In this document: one piece after another, positions 25,723-34,695 of the stretch
How the letters are laid out: each line of letters starts with the position of its first letter
How positions within the stretch are numbered: the first letter of the stretch is position 1
NCBI GenBank assembly: GCA_002393735.1
Contig: DGTK01000007.1
Coordinates: forward strand, 172,894-236,893
Length of the DNA: 64,000 nucleotides
Direction of reading: 5' to 3'
Origin: Lachnospiraceae bacterium UBA4338
GTDB lineage: Bacteria > Bacillota > Clostridia > Lachnospirales > Lachnospiraceae
Translations under genes and position numbers: made by a program
The notes under the pieces: generated by a model
Seen by the model: the letters and a program-made list of their open reading frames with translations, nothing else
Told to the model about the DNA's origin: nothing
Database searches by the model: none

Positions 25723-26295
25723 TTAATCCTTCTTCATAGCCTTAGCCATAACAATCATAATTACAGGAGCCAAAACAGCCTGAAGACCAAGTCCCCAGAG
25801 ACCTGTAATAATCTGTCCCCATATCATCTGAACCGTAAAAGGAACAAACTTCTGAAGGGCGAAAACCGCAAGTAAAAATACCAGCCTGCCTGTTACCTGA
25901 GCTGCTATAACCGCTACGAAAGCCCAAAGGCTGTTCTCATAAATCTTCTTTGAGAACAATCCTGCAACAATTGCAAATATACCAAGTTCCAGAATCATAA
26001 AAGGAAGTCTCGGAAGTGCCGGCATTGCATTACCGAATGCAGATGTAATTGCAAAACTTGCAAGTGGTGATAAAATACCAACAATTACACCCCACTTGCT
26101 TCCAAGAAGACATCCTCCAATAAGTACCGGAAGATACATAGGAAGCCACTGAACTCCGCCAGGCTGACCTGCAATTAAATGTACAATCTGTGGAAGAATT
26201 ACAGCCATGGCAATAAGTGTAACCGATGCGATGGTTTTGTAAGTAATCTTCTTTTTAGTTGCTACTTCTTTTTTTGCTAATACTGATTCTAACAT
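25723..26295 (-). CDS. ECF transporter S component (substrate-binding membrane subunit)
   Basis: The 190-residue hydrophobic protein has about six membrane segments and typical S-component phrases: GGVQWLPMYLPVLIGG, LLGSKWGVIVGILSPLASF, and MPALPRLPFMILELG. S components bind a vitamin or similar small molecule and share an energising module (EcfA, EcfA', EcfT) coded elsewhere. No riboswitch is seen in the 78 nt before it, so the substrate cannot be told. The ribosome site is GGAGG. It forms a two-gene operon with the DUF1893 gene. Confidence 0.85.
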   Translation of the reverse strand: MLESVLAKKEVATKKKITYKTIASVTLIAMAVILPQIVHLIAGQPGGVQWLPMYLPVLIGGCLLGSKWGVIVGILSPLASFAITSAFGNAMPALPRLPFMILELGIFAIVAGLFSKKIYENSLWAFVAVIAAQVTGRLVFLLAVFALQKFVPFTVQMIWGQIITGLWGLGLQAVLAPVIMIVMAKAMKKD

Positions 26296-26373
26296 AATAA
26301 TTCCTCCATAAATAACATTAGGTACACTTCTACTTTATCATAAATCCAACAATAAACATATTGAATTTTTTGT

Positions 26374-28608
26374 TTAATTATCGATTTTTTGTTCTTCTTT
26401 TTCCAAAGCCTGTTCATCTGCTGCAGCCTGTTCATTCGTGGTTTCAACCACATTTTCAGGAATCTCTATTTCACCTTCAGCTTTGATTCTTTCAATTTCT
26501 TCTTCAATCATATTTCCGAAAATCTTGTCATCTAATTCTATGCTTTCTCTTCCTGCCACTGATTCATCAGCATAGGCTTCAAATTCTTTCTTCTTCTGCT
26601 CAAGAACTTTGGTCATCTTCTCATCAATTGTATTATCGCAAAGAAGTCTGTAAACCAGTACATTTCTTGACTGTCCCATTCGATATGCCCTTGATATTGC
26701 CTGATCTTCAATTGAAGGCTTAAACTGTGGCTCACAAAGAACAACTATGGATGCAGACTGAATATTAAGTCCTGTTCCTGCTGACTGAATCTGTCCAAGA
26801 AGTACGGAGCCTGCCGGAGCATTATTAAATTCATCAATTATCTCCTGTCTTTCCTTAGGCTGTATGGAACCGTTTATTGGGCCATAACATATATCCCCAA
26901 GGAGAGCCTGCACTTTTTGTATGGTATCAAGGAAGAATGAGAAGACGATGATTTTGCGCTCTTCTTCTTTAGCTTCTTCCACAATTTCCTTAAGACGCAT
27001 TGCCTTGGAAGAATTATTGATATCCTCCACATTCCATGATACCCTTCGAACATTCATGAAATTTTTACCAAGAAGAGTTTTATAATAAACCTTCTTCTCT
27101 TCCTTACTTAAGTTACACCATTCATAATTCTCAATAAGTTCAGGAAGTTCTGTAAGTACGTCCTCTCTTTTTCTTCTAAAATAAACCGGCGCAACAGTCT
27201 CCCTGAACTTAGGAGCCTGATGCAAAAATGCAATACCCTTAACCGACTTCGCAATATTCGGATCAAGCACATCGATAAGGGATATCATCTCATCAACCCT
27301 GTTCTCAAGGGCCGTACCGGTCATAAATAATATTCTCTCAGCCTTTGTTGCTATATTTCTTACATTCTTACTTCTCTGGGCATTAGGATTCTTGATATAG
27401 TGAGCCTCGTCCACAGTAAGCATTGAGAACTTAAACTCTTCAGCAAGTTCAATTGCGCCCGTTGTCTCATATGTGGTTATGGCAACGCCGCCTTCCTTAA
27501 CCCACTGCTCAACCTCTTCAAGTTTATCAGAGCCGTGAATCACAATAACCGGAAGGTCGCTGAACTTCTGCACCTCTCTCTCCCAGTTGGTGGTAACGCT
27601 TGCAGGACAGACTACCATAAAATGCGTCTCTCCCGTATTACGAAGTGACACCATGGATGCAATGGCCTGTACTGTCTTACCAAGTCCCATTTCATCGCCA
27701 AGGAGCACTCTTCCCTGATGAAGAATATATTTTACTCCCCACTGCTGATAGCGCCTGAGTTCACATTTAAGGCCATCAAGGCTGACCTTCTGCTCTTCAA
27801 GTGATGAAGCAAGTTCTTCCGGCAGACCGTAGATATCGCTTTCATTACTAATCATGCCCGGACAAACTTTCTCCAAAGCATTTACATATATAATCGGATT
27901 AGCCGCAAAATCAGCCCACGCCTCATCATTTGTCAGATTCTCAGCCCTGTGAAGCGCTGAACGTATCTCGGTTATTCGCGCTCCGGTTTCGCCCTTAAGT
28001 TCAGCATCTAATGTATCAAAAGCCTTATATGCCGCTTCCTTTTTAGCGGACAACATAAACATCTTACTAAATCCACCTGTAAGAGGCTTCATATCATTAA
28101 TTAATTTAGTGGTATCAATTCTGTCATAGAAACTTATGCCTGCTGCCACATTGGAAGCATTCTGATAAATAATATACTTTCCAAGAGCCAGAACAAGTCT
28201 CGAATTCTCATCAGTTTTCTCATCTACGCTGAGCCTTATTGTGGAATTATTATTTATTGTCTTAAGATAATCAAGGGCTGTTTTCTTAATTGTCATTGCC
28301 ATATCCTGGCTTATGCCCTCTATCTCTGTAAGTTTCTTGACAGACGTATCCGTTATCTGCTTAAGATTCTCATATCCAGCATCCTTAAGCGTCTTAATCT
28401 TAATACCGCTCGCAGCCTCAGAAATAACATCAACTGGCACATCATCAGCATAAGATGCCCCTGCACTCTTAGCACACAGGTCTGCTGCCTTTTTCACATC
28501 CTCTTCAGCCTTTGGACATACCTCCAACGCCTTCTTAACCACAAGCCTGTTATCCTCAACAGCCTTTATTATTCCATTTATCTCATTAACATTTATTTCT
28601 CTGGCCAT
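26374..28608 (-). CDS. SNF2-family DNA-dependent ATPase/helicase
   Basis: About 744 residues. The N-terminal third carries a helix-hairpin-helix-like stretch (LKDAGYENLKQITD, LTEIEGISQDMAMTIKK). The SNF2 motor follows: motif I (LGDEMGLGKTVQAI), motif II (LTVDEAHYIKN), motif III (ILFMTGTALEN), and motifs V-VI (GTGLNIQSASIVVLCEP, AISRAYRMGQSRNVLVYRL). Such proteins move on DNA to remodel protein-DNA complexes. The ATG at 28608 with AGGGAT upstream is chosen over a TTG at 28626 that would overlap the previous gene. It is paired with a zinc-ribbon gene, with no methylase, nuclease or other defence partner next to it. Confidence 0.9.
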   Translation of the reverse strand: MAREINVNEINGIIKAVEDNRLVVKKALEVCPKAEEDVKKAADLCAKSAGASYADDVPVDVISEAASGIKIKTLKDAGYENLKQITDTSVKKLTEIEGISQDMAMTIKKTALDYLKTINNNSTIRLSVDEKTDENSRLVLALGKYIIYQNASNVAAGISFYDRIDTTKLINDMKPLTGGFSKMFMLSAKKEAAYKAFDTLDAELKGETGARITEIRSALHRAENLTNDEAWADFAANPIIYVNALEKVCPGMISNESDIYGLPEELASSLEEQKVSLDGLKCELRRYQQWGVKYILHQGRVLLGDEMGLGKTVQAIASMVSLRNTGETHFMVVCPASVTTNWEREVQKFSDLPVIVIHGSDKLEEVEQWVKEGGVAITTYETTGAIELAEEFKFSMLTVDEAHYIKNPNAQRSKNVRNIATKAERILFMTGTALENRVDEMISLIDVLDPNIAKSVKGIAFLHQAPKFRETVAPVYFRRKREDVLTELPELIENYEWCNLSKEEKKVYYKTLLGKNFMNVRRVSWNVEDINNSSKAMRLKEIVEEAKEEERKIIVFSFFLDTIQKVQALLGDICYGPINGSIQPKERQEIIDEFNNAPAGSVLLGQIQSAGTGLNIQSASIVVLCEPQFKPSIEDQAISRAYRMGQSRNVLVYRLLCDNTIDEKMTKVLEQKKKEFEAYADESVAGRESIELDDKIFGNMIEEEIERIKAEGEIEIPENVVETTNEQAAADEQALEKEEQKIDN

Positions 28609-28616
28609 TTCTATCC

Positions 28617-28997
28617 CTAATCCCAATAACCTGTTCTTTCCACATCAAGACCGAAGTTGCCACATACCGGACATTTCTCCTCTATCTTGTCATCAATCTC
28701 TATCTCCCTTAAATCATTGCCACAAACTTCACATTTTGTATAATATTCTTTTCCACTATTTATTAGTTTAAGATACGGAAAACTTTGAACGCTCTGGCAC
28801 TTATCACAAATTCCGATTTTGTTCTCAAATACCCATGGTTCTTCCATTGTTTTCATCTTATCTGTTGGCAGATCTTCTTTTTTCAATCCAAGAGCCTCAA
28901 TAGCCACATCCACAGAACCATAAAGATATCCTGCACCCCAATTTGTGGTCCATTCTTTTTTACAATTACCACATGATATTTTAATTATTGCTCCCAT
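28617..28997 (-). CDS. Small zinc-ribbon protein
   Basis: The 126-residue protein has four or more Cys pairs: CGNCKKEW at the start, CDKC in the middle, then CEVCGND and CPVCGNFGLD. These form probable zinc ribbons. It ends 8 nt before the SNF2 start, so the two are in one unit; a partner role in DNA or RNA binding for the SNF2 protein is a guess. The ribosome site GGGGGAG is good. I do not recognise a named family. Confidence 0.75.
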   Translation of the reverse strand: MGAIIKISCGNCKKEWTTNWGAGYLYGSVDVAIEALGLKKEDLPTDKMKTMEEPWVFENKIGICDKCQSVQSFPYLKLINSGKEYYTKCEVCGNDLREIEIDDKIEEKCPVCGNFGLDVERTGYWD

Positions 28998-29007
28998 TTA
29001 CTCCCCC

Positions 29008-30876
29008 TTATCCAAGTAATGAAAGAATACTTTGTTTCGACTGATTAGCCTGTGCCATCATGGCCGTACCAGCCTGCATCAGTACCTGATTATTAGTATA
29101 CTTAACCATCTCTGAAGCCATATCAGTATCCCTGATTCTTGACTCTGCTGCAGTGGTATTTTCAACCACATTATTAAGATTATTGATAGTATGCTCAAGT
29201 CTGTTTTGAATAGCACCGTAATAACTTCTTACATTGCTCACTCTTTCCAGCGCAAGTTTAACATCATCTATGGCTGTCCTGGATGCTTCCTGGGAACTTA
29301 TATTTGTAAATCTGATTCCCAGAGCCTGGGCATCCATTCTAAACATTTTTACATCCATCTGATCCGTAGCTTCACTGCCTATCTGAAGTTTAATTGTCCT
29401 GCTGCCGATTTTGCCACCTTCATTAGGTACATAATCAGCGTCATCTCTCCACGCACTCACTCCTCTTTCACTAAGCCCCTGCGGTGCAATCACTGAACCT
29501 GTACCATTTGCAGTATTAACAACCAGTTTTCTAATAAAAACAACCGCTTCATCATCTGCTCTGTTTATTTTATCTGCCAGAGAACTTCCATCAGCTATTC
29601 CATTTCCTATATTATCAGCTATGGCCTCATCAAGACTTTTTCCATCAAGTATACTATTAAAGATTTTATTCATACCTGCTGCAATGTTGGCTGCATTAAC
29701 ATCACCGCTACCACCGTTTGCCAGGTATCCCATATATGCAGCTGCCAGGTATCCGTGACCGTATACATTCGATTCTACAGACCTCCCTGTGCTTAACAAC
29801 AGTTTCTTTAAATCCTCATCGTGGCTGTCATCATTTGGATCTGTTACTCCCCATTTATTCATATGAGCCTGTAAATATTCATTCCACCCTGTGATAAAAC
29901 CACCGCCTGAAAGCTGTGCCGTTCCTTCCACAAACCACTCAGGAAAACCACCAAACATTCCTTTTGTCATAGTCTTCTGCATTATTGTATGAGTCAGTTC
30001 ATGAGACATTGTTGACTTAAGCATATCCATCTTGTCCGTATTCAGAGTACCATCATCAAAATCCGCGCTGTCAACTTTAATCATAAAATCCGAATCTACG
30101 GTATTATATTCACCGCCTGAAATATAAGCCGAACTGTGAGCATATGCTAAAATATTACTTCCGCCATCCACATACTCAACCTTAAGCTGTACATTAATAT
30201 TATCAGCGCTTCCATTTCTTCCAAATGCAGGGAATGCATTAAGTATCTTCGAGACCGAATCAGGAATTAAATTATTGGCAATATAATCCGCAAGTTCACT
30301 ATATCCAGCAGCCGCAACAGTATCACTTATTCCAATACTGGTCATTGGATTGATTTTGGAAATCTCATAGGTTCCATTTGACGAAATACTGATATCAAAT
30401 TCTTCCATTGCAATCAAATCTGGATCTGCCAAAATAGACGCCTCAGATGGGCCATATCCATTTGACGGGAAAAGAGGTATTTCATTAAATGTGGAACGAC
30501 TTGATAAAGAATTTAATTCATTTTTCAGTTCTTCAAACTCTTCATCAAGATATTTATGATCTTTCTCTTCCAAAGTTCCATTAGCAGACTGTACCGCAAG
30601 TTCATTCATTCTTTGCAGCATATCCTGTGCCTCAGACAAAGTTCCATCTGCAATCTGCATCATGGACACACCATCCTGCGCATTAACACATGCTCTGGTT
30701 AAACCTCTGATCTGCCTTCTCATTTTTTCAGAAATAGCAAGACCGGCCGCATCATCTGCTGCCCTATTAATTCTATAACCCGAAGACAGTTTTTCAGTAG
30801 ACTTGGTATTTTTATTTGTTGTTACTCCGAATGCGCGATAACTGTTCATCGCCATTATATTATGCTGTATTACCAT
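29008..30876 (-). CDS. Flagellin with inserted HExxH metalloprotease domain (flagellinolysin type)
   Basis: The 622-residue protein has complete flagellin ends: the D0/D1 N-terminus (IQHNIMAMNSYR to about 135, with LSSGYRINRAADDAAGLAIS) and C-terminus (about 520-622, with NRLEHTINNLNNVVENTTAAESRIRD). The middle, normally the variable exposed domain, is a zinc protease: SHELTH (H292, E293, H296) and EWFVEGTAQ with E317 as the likely third ligand (gluzincin pattern). This matches the described flagellinolysin family, whose filaments are enzymatically active. The protein is exported by the flagellar apparatus, without a signal peptide. No other flagellar gene is nearby. A probable sigma-28 promoter precedes it. 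Confidence 0.92.
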   Translation of the reverse strand: MVIQHNIMAMNSYRAFGVTTNKNTKSTEKLSSGYRINRAADDAAGLAISEKMRRQIRGLTRACVNAQDGVSMMQIADGTLSEAQDMLQRMNELAVQSANGTLEEKDHKYLDEEFEELKNELNSLSSRSTFNEIPLFPSNGYGPSEASILADPDLIAMEEFDISISSNGTYEISKINPMTSIGISDTVAAAGYSELADYIANNLIPDSVSKILNAFPAFGRNGSADNINVQLKVEYVDGGSNILAYAHSSAYISGGEYNTVDSDFMIKVDSADFDDGTLNTDKMDMLKSTMSHELTHTIMQKTMTKGMFGGFPEWFVEGTAQLSGGGFITGWNEYLQAHMNKWGVTDPNDDSHDEDLKKLLLSTGRSVESNVYGHGYLAAAYMGYLANGGSGDVNAANIAAGMNKIFNSILDGKSLDEAIADNIGNGIADGSSLADKINRADDEAVVFIRKLVVNTANGTGSVIAPQGLSERGVSAWRDDADYVPNEGGKIGSRTIKLQIGSEATDQMDVKMFRMDAQALGIRFTNISSQEASRTAIDDVKLALERVSNVRSYYGAIQNRLEHTINNLNNVVENTTAAESRIRDTDMASEMVKYTNNQVLMQAGTAMMAQANQSKQSILSLLG

Positions 30877-30913
30877 AGTATTACCTCTTATTATTAAATA
30901 ACCCTATAGTATT

Positions 30914-30941
30914 ATATCGTCATTATACAGTTATTAATTTA
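30914..30941 (-). promoter_or_regulatory. Probable sigma-28 (SigD/FliA) promoter of the flagellin gene
   Basis: On the minus strand TAAA, a 16-nt spacer and GACGATAT lie about 40-65 nt before the flagellin ATG. The consensus is TAAA-N15-GCCGATAT, so the -10 has one mismatch and the spacer is one base long. Confidence 0.6.
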
Positions 30942-31043
30942 GTGTGACAACAGAAACCAACCTGCTTTTAGTTTACATAACAACTCGTCACCAAGTTCTG
31001 TCCCTGATGGCACAATGATGGCACACTTCCTGCACATAAAAAA

Positions 31044-31067
31044 GCGCCCATCCATCAGGACAGGCGC
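31044..31067 (-). terminator. Terminator after DUF6273 lipoprotein gene
   Basis: GCGCCTGTCC-TGAT-GGATGGGCGC forms a 10-bp stem with tetraloop, followed by TTTTTT on the minus strand. Confidence 0.9.
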
Positions 31068-31085
31068 CCTAAAGCTTTAAATAAA

Positions 31086-31973
31086 TTAGTACTCAATATA
31101 AATAGCCGGGCGAACACCGTTATCTTCATAACTAACAGACTCTGAAGTATCCATACCATAACCACCCCAGCCTGTCTCTCCATCTTCATTTACATAAATT
31201 GCAGATACATGGGTAGATTCTGAACGTAACCACCAGCGAGCGCCACCATCTGCTATAAAGTATACGCCGTTGGATTTAGCCTGCTGTGTCGGGTTTGCAA
31301 TAAGTGCGTCTAACTGACCGTCCCCATAACTATCAGTCCAGTCTTTACCATATATATCATAAATATCATATAAACTTAATAAAAATACTTTATCATTGGT
31401 ATCATTATCTTTTTCAGATGAAACCACCGCTGTGAATGAAGTCGGATTTTCCAATGTTACTTCAGGAATCTGTGCTTTCTCATCATCCGTAAAAGCTTCA
31501 TTGTAAAAATCTTCGTTAAGCCATGTTCTTAAATCACAAGTTTCCCATGTTACCTCAGAAAAGCTTTTATTGAACGGATGGCTGTCAAGCACGTACTTAC
31601 TGATAACCAAAGCACGACCATCTTCAACTTTAAGTACTTCCCACTGAATAGGTTCTGCTCCGTTTGACTCATCTCCATCCTGCTCATATGAACCAAATTC
31701 AATTATGTCTCCAGCCTGTGCTACTGAAATGTCCACTACCTCAACCTCAGGTTCAGCCTCAGCAGTTTCTTCCTCTGCGCCTTCAGCCTCTTCCTCTGCG
31801 CCTTCAGCGTCTTCTGCTTCTTCAGCCTCAACTTCTTCAACTGCTGTCTCTTCTTCCACAACCGTCTCCATTCCAGGTTCATCAGGAAGTTCCTCGTTAC
31901 CATTTGTGTTGCATGCAGCAAGGATAGCCATCATTGCAACAACTGAAACCATAACCAATCCTTTTCTTCTCAT
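31086..31973 (-). CDS. DUF6273 lipoprotein
   Basis: About 295 residues. A signal peptide and lipobox (LAAC) are followed by a Glu/Ala/Val-rich acidic linker of about 70 residues and a C-terminal domain with the phrases FGSYEQDGDESNGAEPIQWE, LRTWLNEDFYNEAFTDDE, ARWWLRSES and GVRPAIYIEY. This is the DUF6273 module found in many Clostridial surface proteins, with a formylglycine-enzyme/lectin-like look. The ATG at 31973 with GGAG upstream starts a proper signal peptide; the frame from 32036 would add an unlikely leader. It stands alone and is followed by a terminator. Confidence 0.85.
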   Translation of the reverse strand: MRRKGLVMVSVVAMMAILAACNTNGNEELPDEPGMETVVEEETAVEEVEAEEAEDAEGAEEEAEGAEEETAEAEPEVEVVDISVAQAGDIIEFGSYEQDGDESNGAEPIQWEVLKVEDGRALVISKYVLDSHPFNKSFSEVTWETCDLRTWLNEDFYNEAFTDDEKAQIPEVTLENPTSFTAVVSSEKDNDTNDKVFLLSLYDIYDIYGKDWTDSYGDGQLDALIANPTQQAKSNGVYFIADGGARWWLRSESTHVSAIYVNEDGETGWGGYGMDTSESVSYEDNGVRPAIYIEY

Positions 31974-32063
31974 TTTAACAAACACTCCTTTTATATTAAT
32001 TTTAAAACCTTTCCCATAAACAAGTGGCAAAAACATATATCAGTCTTTGCCACTAAATATTTT

Positions 32064-33704
32064 TTATTCTTTCACTTCATTCTGTGCTGCAACCAGGTGA
32101 TCTCCACCATACATCTTACGAAGCTTTGGTTTTTCAATCTTTCCGGTTGGATTACGAGGAATATCTGCGAATATAATTTTCCTTGGTCTCTTATATCTCG
32201 GAAGTTTATGGCAGAATACGTCAACATCTTCTTCCGTAAGACTATAGCCGTCTTTAACTTCGATAATTGCCGCAGTAATCTCGCCCAGTCTCTTATCCGG
32301 CACACCGATTACCGCCACATCTTTAACGGCATCATTGGTTCTTAAGAAGTCTTCAATCTGTACAGGATAGATATTCTCACCACCACTGATGACAACGTCT
32401 TTCTTACGGTCTACAAGGAAAATAAAGCCATCCTCGTCTTCCATTGCCATATCACCTGTGAAGAGCCAGCCATCTTCAAGCACTTCCTTGGTAGCCTTCT
32501 CGTCATTGTAATAACATGTCATGACACCAGGACCTTTAACCGCAAGTTCTCCGACTTCGCCTCTTTGAACAGTCTGTCTGTGCTCGTCGACGATTTTGAC
32601 TTCCCAGCCATATCCTGCCTTACCGATAGCGCCAACCTTATGAATGTTCTCAACACCAAGGTGTACACAACCAGGTCCAATTGATTCGCTAAGACCGTAG
32701 TTGGTATCATACTGATGATTAGGGAATACTTTCTTCCATCTGTTAATAAGTGAAGGTGGAACAGGCTGAGCACCGATATGCATTAATCTCCACTGGCTAA
32801 GTTCATAATCCTCAAGTTTAACCTCTCCTGAGTCAATGGCATCAAGTATATCCTGAGCCCATGGTACAAGGAGCCACACAATTGTACATTTCTCTTCTGA
32901 TACAGTCTCTAAGATTGTCTTAGGCTTTGTTCCCTTAAGAAGCACAGCCTTGCCGCCCACTAAGAAAGAGCCGAACCAGTGCATCTTTGCGCCTGTATGA
33001 TATAAAGGCGGAATGCAAAGAAATACATCATCTTTGGTCTGTCCGTGGTGATTCTGCTCAACTGCACATGAATGCATCAGGCTTCTGTGCTTATGAAGAA
33101 TAGCTTTAGGAAAACCTGTTGTTCCTGATGAAAAATAAATAGCTGCATAGTCATCATCTGTTAATTTAATCTGTGGTGACTGACTTGAACAGTTGGACGT
33201 AAGCGCTGCATAATCTTCTGCAAAAGAAGGGCATCCTTCACCTACAAAGAATAATAATCTGTTCTTTGAAATATTTTCTGCAATCTCTTCAACACGGCCG
33301 ATGAATTCAGGTCCGAAAACAAGAACATCAACCTCTGCAAGATTAAGACAGTATTCAATTTCATCAGATGCATATCTGAAATTAAGAGGTACTGCAAGAG
33401 CACCTGTCTTTAAGATACCAAAATAAATCGGAAGCCACTCTAAGCAGTTCATCAAAAGGATTGCAACCTTGTCTCCTTTTTTAACGCCTCTGCCGATGAG
33501 CATGTTGGCAAATCTGTTCGCCTTCTCCTCAAAGACATTCCATGTAATCTCTCTTCTGAATTTGGTCTTGGCAGTTGGCTCAATTAAGTCAAATTCCTTC
33601 CATGTCACTCTCTTGGTCTCAGTAATCTCAGGATTAACTTCAACTAAGCAGATGTCATCTCCGTAGAGTTTAACATTTCTCTCCAAAATCTCTGTAATAG
33701 GCAT
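32064..33704 (-). CDS. Acyl-CoA synthetase (AMP-forming), fatty-acid/carnitine-CoA ligase-like
   Basis: About 546 residues of the ANL superfamily. The ATP/AMP signature (YFSSGTTGFPKAILHKH), the YGLSESIGPG motif, WLFTGDMAMEDEDGFIFLVDR and the catalytic Lys near PTGKIEK are all present. It activates a carboxylic acid with ATP and transfers it to CoA; the closest general types are long-chain or carnitine-CoA ligases, but the substrate cannot be read from the sequence. The ATG at 33704 has GGGAGGAG upstream and is preferred to 33752. The leader region holds three AAACGC hexamers at an exact 8-bp spacing. It is not linked to beta-oxidation genes. Confidence 0.9.
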   Translation of the reverse strand: MPITEILERNVKLYGDDICLVEVNPEITETKRVTWKEFDLIEPTAKTKFRREITWNVFEEKANRFANMLIGRGVKKGDKVAILLMNCLEWLPIYFGILKTGALAVPLNFRYASDEIEYCLNLAEVDVLVFGPEFIGRVEEIAENISKNRLLFFVGEGCPSFAEDYAALTSNCSSQSPQIKLTDDDYAAIYFSSGTTGFPKAILHKHRSLMHSCAVEQNHHGQTKDDVFLCIPPLYHTGAKMHWFGSFLVGGKAVLLKGTKPKTILETVSEEKCTIVWLLVPWAQDILDAIDSGEVKLEDYELSQWRLMHIGAQPVPPSLINRWKKVFPNHQYDTNYGLSESIGPGCVHLGVENIHKVGAIGKAGYGWEVKIVDEHRQTVQRGEVGELAVKGPGVMTCYYNDEKATKEVLEDGWLFTGDMAMEDEDGFIFLVDRKKDVVISGGENIYPVQIEDFLRTNDAVKDVAVIGVPDKRLGEITAAIIEVKDGYSLTEEDVDVFCHKLPRYKRPRKIIFADIPRNPTGKIEKPKLRKMYGGDHLVAAQNEVKE

Positions 33705-33764
33705 TTCTTCTCCTCCCAAATAATACACATTTTTAGTGCCCTCACTTTTCACACACCGGCACTT

Positions 33765-33786
33765 AAACGCTTAAACGCACAAACGC
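33765..33786. repeat. Three AAACGC hexamers at 8-bp period upstream of the acyl-CoA synthetase
   Basis: AAACGC begins at 33765, 33773 and 33781, each followed by a two-base spacer (TT, AC, then TT). Regular short direct repeats in a promoter region suggest a binding site for a regulator, but no repressor is encoded nearby. Confidence 0.45.
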
Positions 33787-33820
33787 TTTAAATCGGCAAA
33801 GTGCAATTGCCATTAGAAAA

Positions 33821-33841
33821 CCTAAATGTTATCCATTTAGG
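33821..33841 (-). terminator. Terminator after the membrane protein gene
   Basis: CCTAAATGG-ATA-ACATTTAGG on the minus strand followed by TTTTCT, 33 nt after the stop of the gene at 33874. Confidence 0.75.
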
Positions 33842-33873
33842 CTCCAAAAATCATTATAACACAATTATTTAAA

Positions 33874-34599
33874 TTATTTAACCCTTAATTTACTTTTGCA
33901 CATATGATGTTTGCAATTTTTGCATTTAAGGTTCTCATTCGTTGTATCAAGAAATCTCTCAGGATGTCTAAAATACATATATTCCCAGGTAAGAGAATAT
34001 ATTAAAGCCAGAACTGAAAGCGATGTTGAAAACGGATGAATAATGATAAACATTGGCGAAAATAACATCCACGCATCCCAGTTATATATACGACATACCG
34101 TGCAGCACCGGTGTCTTAGGAATATCTTTCTAAAGGGGCAGTAAATATGAACGCAAAAAAGATCCGCCACGTAATAAAACATCATCACCATCACAAGTTC
34201 CGGCACGCCGAATATTTTAAGGAAATATAAAGTATACCAGATCCCGCTTAAGAGCAAATATAAAATCAGTATTATAAGCGCTCTCTTATTTGCAGTTTTA
34301 AGTTTTTTTCTCTCAGGCTCATTCAGTTCTGAGTTTCTGTTTAGGAAGTCCTGCGTAGGCATATACTGAGCCTTAAGATGTTTACGCATTCCGATTGGCT
34401 TTAACTTACCTGGAAGAAATCTCACTATGAGTTCTCCCATCAAAATCACATAAAAAGCAATAATAAATACCAGCGCCCACCCACTCTTTTCAGCGGTAAA
34501 ATCCAGCAACTGCTTATTAATCAAATAAACTGCCGCAATAACAGATGCCACTATGCATCTTAATATGAACTTTATCCACATAGTAATTCTTATTGCCAT
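33874..34599 (-). CDS. Multi-pass membrane protein with cytoplasmic Cys motifs, unknown function
   Basis: The protein has 241 residues and about six hydrophobic segments in two groups (residues 7-60 and 107-215). Between the later segments lies VHIYCPFRKIFLRHRCCTVCRIYNWD, a Cys/His/Arg-rich loop, and the extreme C-terminus has CKNCKHHMC. Both could bind a metal or carry redox chemistry. I do not recognise the family. The start has weak ribosome-site support. It is separated by terminators on both sides and is probably transcribed alone. Confidence 0.7.
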   Translation of the reverse strand: MAIRITMWIKFILRCIVASVIAAVYLINKQLLDFTAEKSGWALVFIIAFYVILMGELIVRFLPGKLKPIGMRKHLKAQYMPTQDFLNRNSELNEPERKKLKTANKRALIILILYLLLSGIWYTLYFLKIFGVPELVMVMMFYYVADLFCVHIYCPFRKIFLRHRCCTVCRIYNWDAWMLFSPMFIIIHPFSTSLSVLALIYSLTWEYMYFRHPERFLDTTNENLKCKNCKHHMCKSKLRVK

Positions 34600-34638
34600 A
34601 ATCTTCCTAACACATGCCCTCTAAAGAGCATTTAAAAA

Positions 34639-34659
34639 GAGTTAGCTTATCACTAACTC
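34639..34659 (-). terminator. Terminator after the 66-residue protein gene
   Basis: GAGTTAG-TGATAAG-CTAACTC on the minus strand, followed by TTTTTAAATG. Confidence 0.7.
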
Positions 34660-34695
34660 CCTTCACATAATTGTTCCAACGATTCCCTATCAAAA

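Noticed and set aside
26296..26373. Vitamin riboswitch ahead of the ECF S component
   Set aside because: Only 78 nt, AT-rich, no known riboswitch core seen.
26374..28997. SNF2 and zinc-ribbon pair as a known phage-defence system
   Set aside because: None of the usual partners (methylase, nuclease, DISARM or similar genes) are present.
31705..32019. Plus-strand Ser-rich frame opposite the DUF6273 lipoprotein
   Set aside because: A shadow of the Glu/Ala-rich linker.
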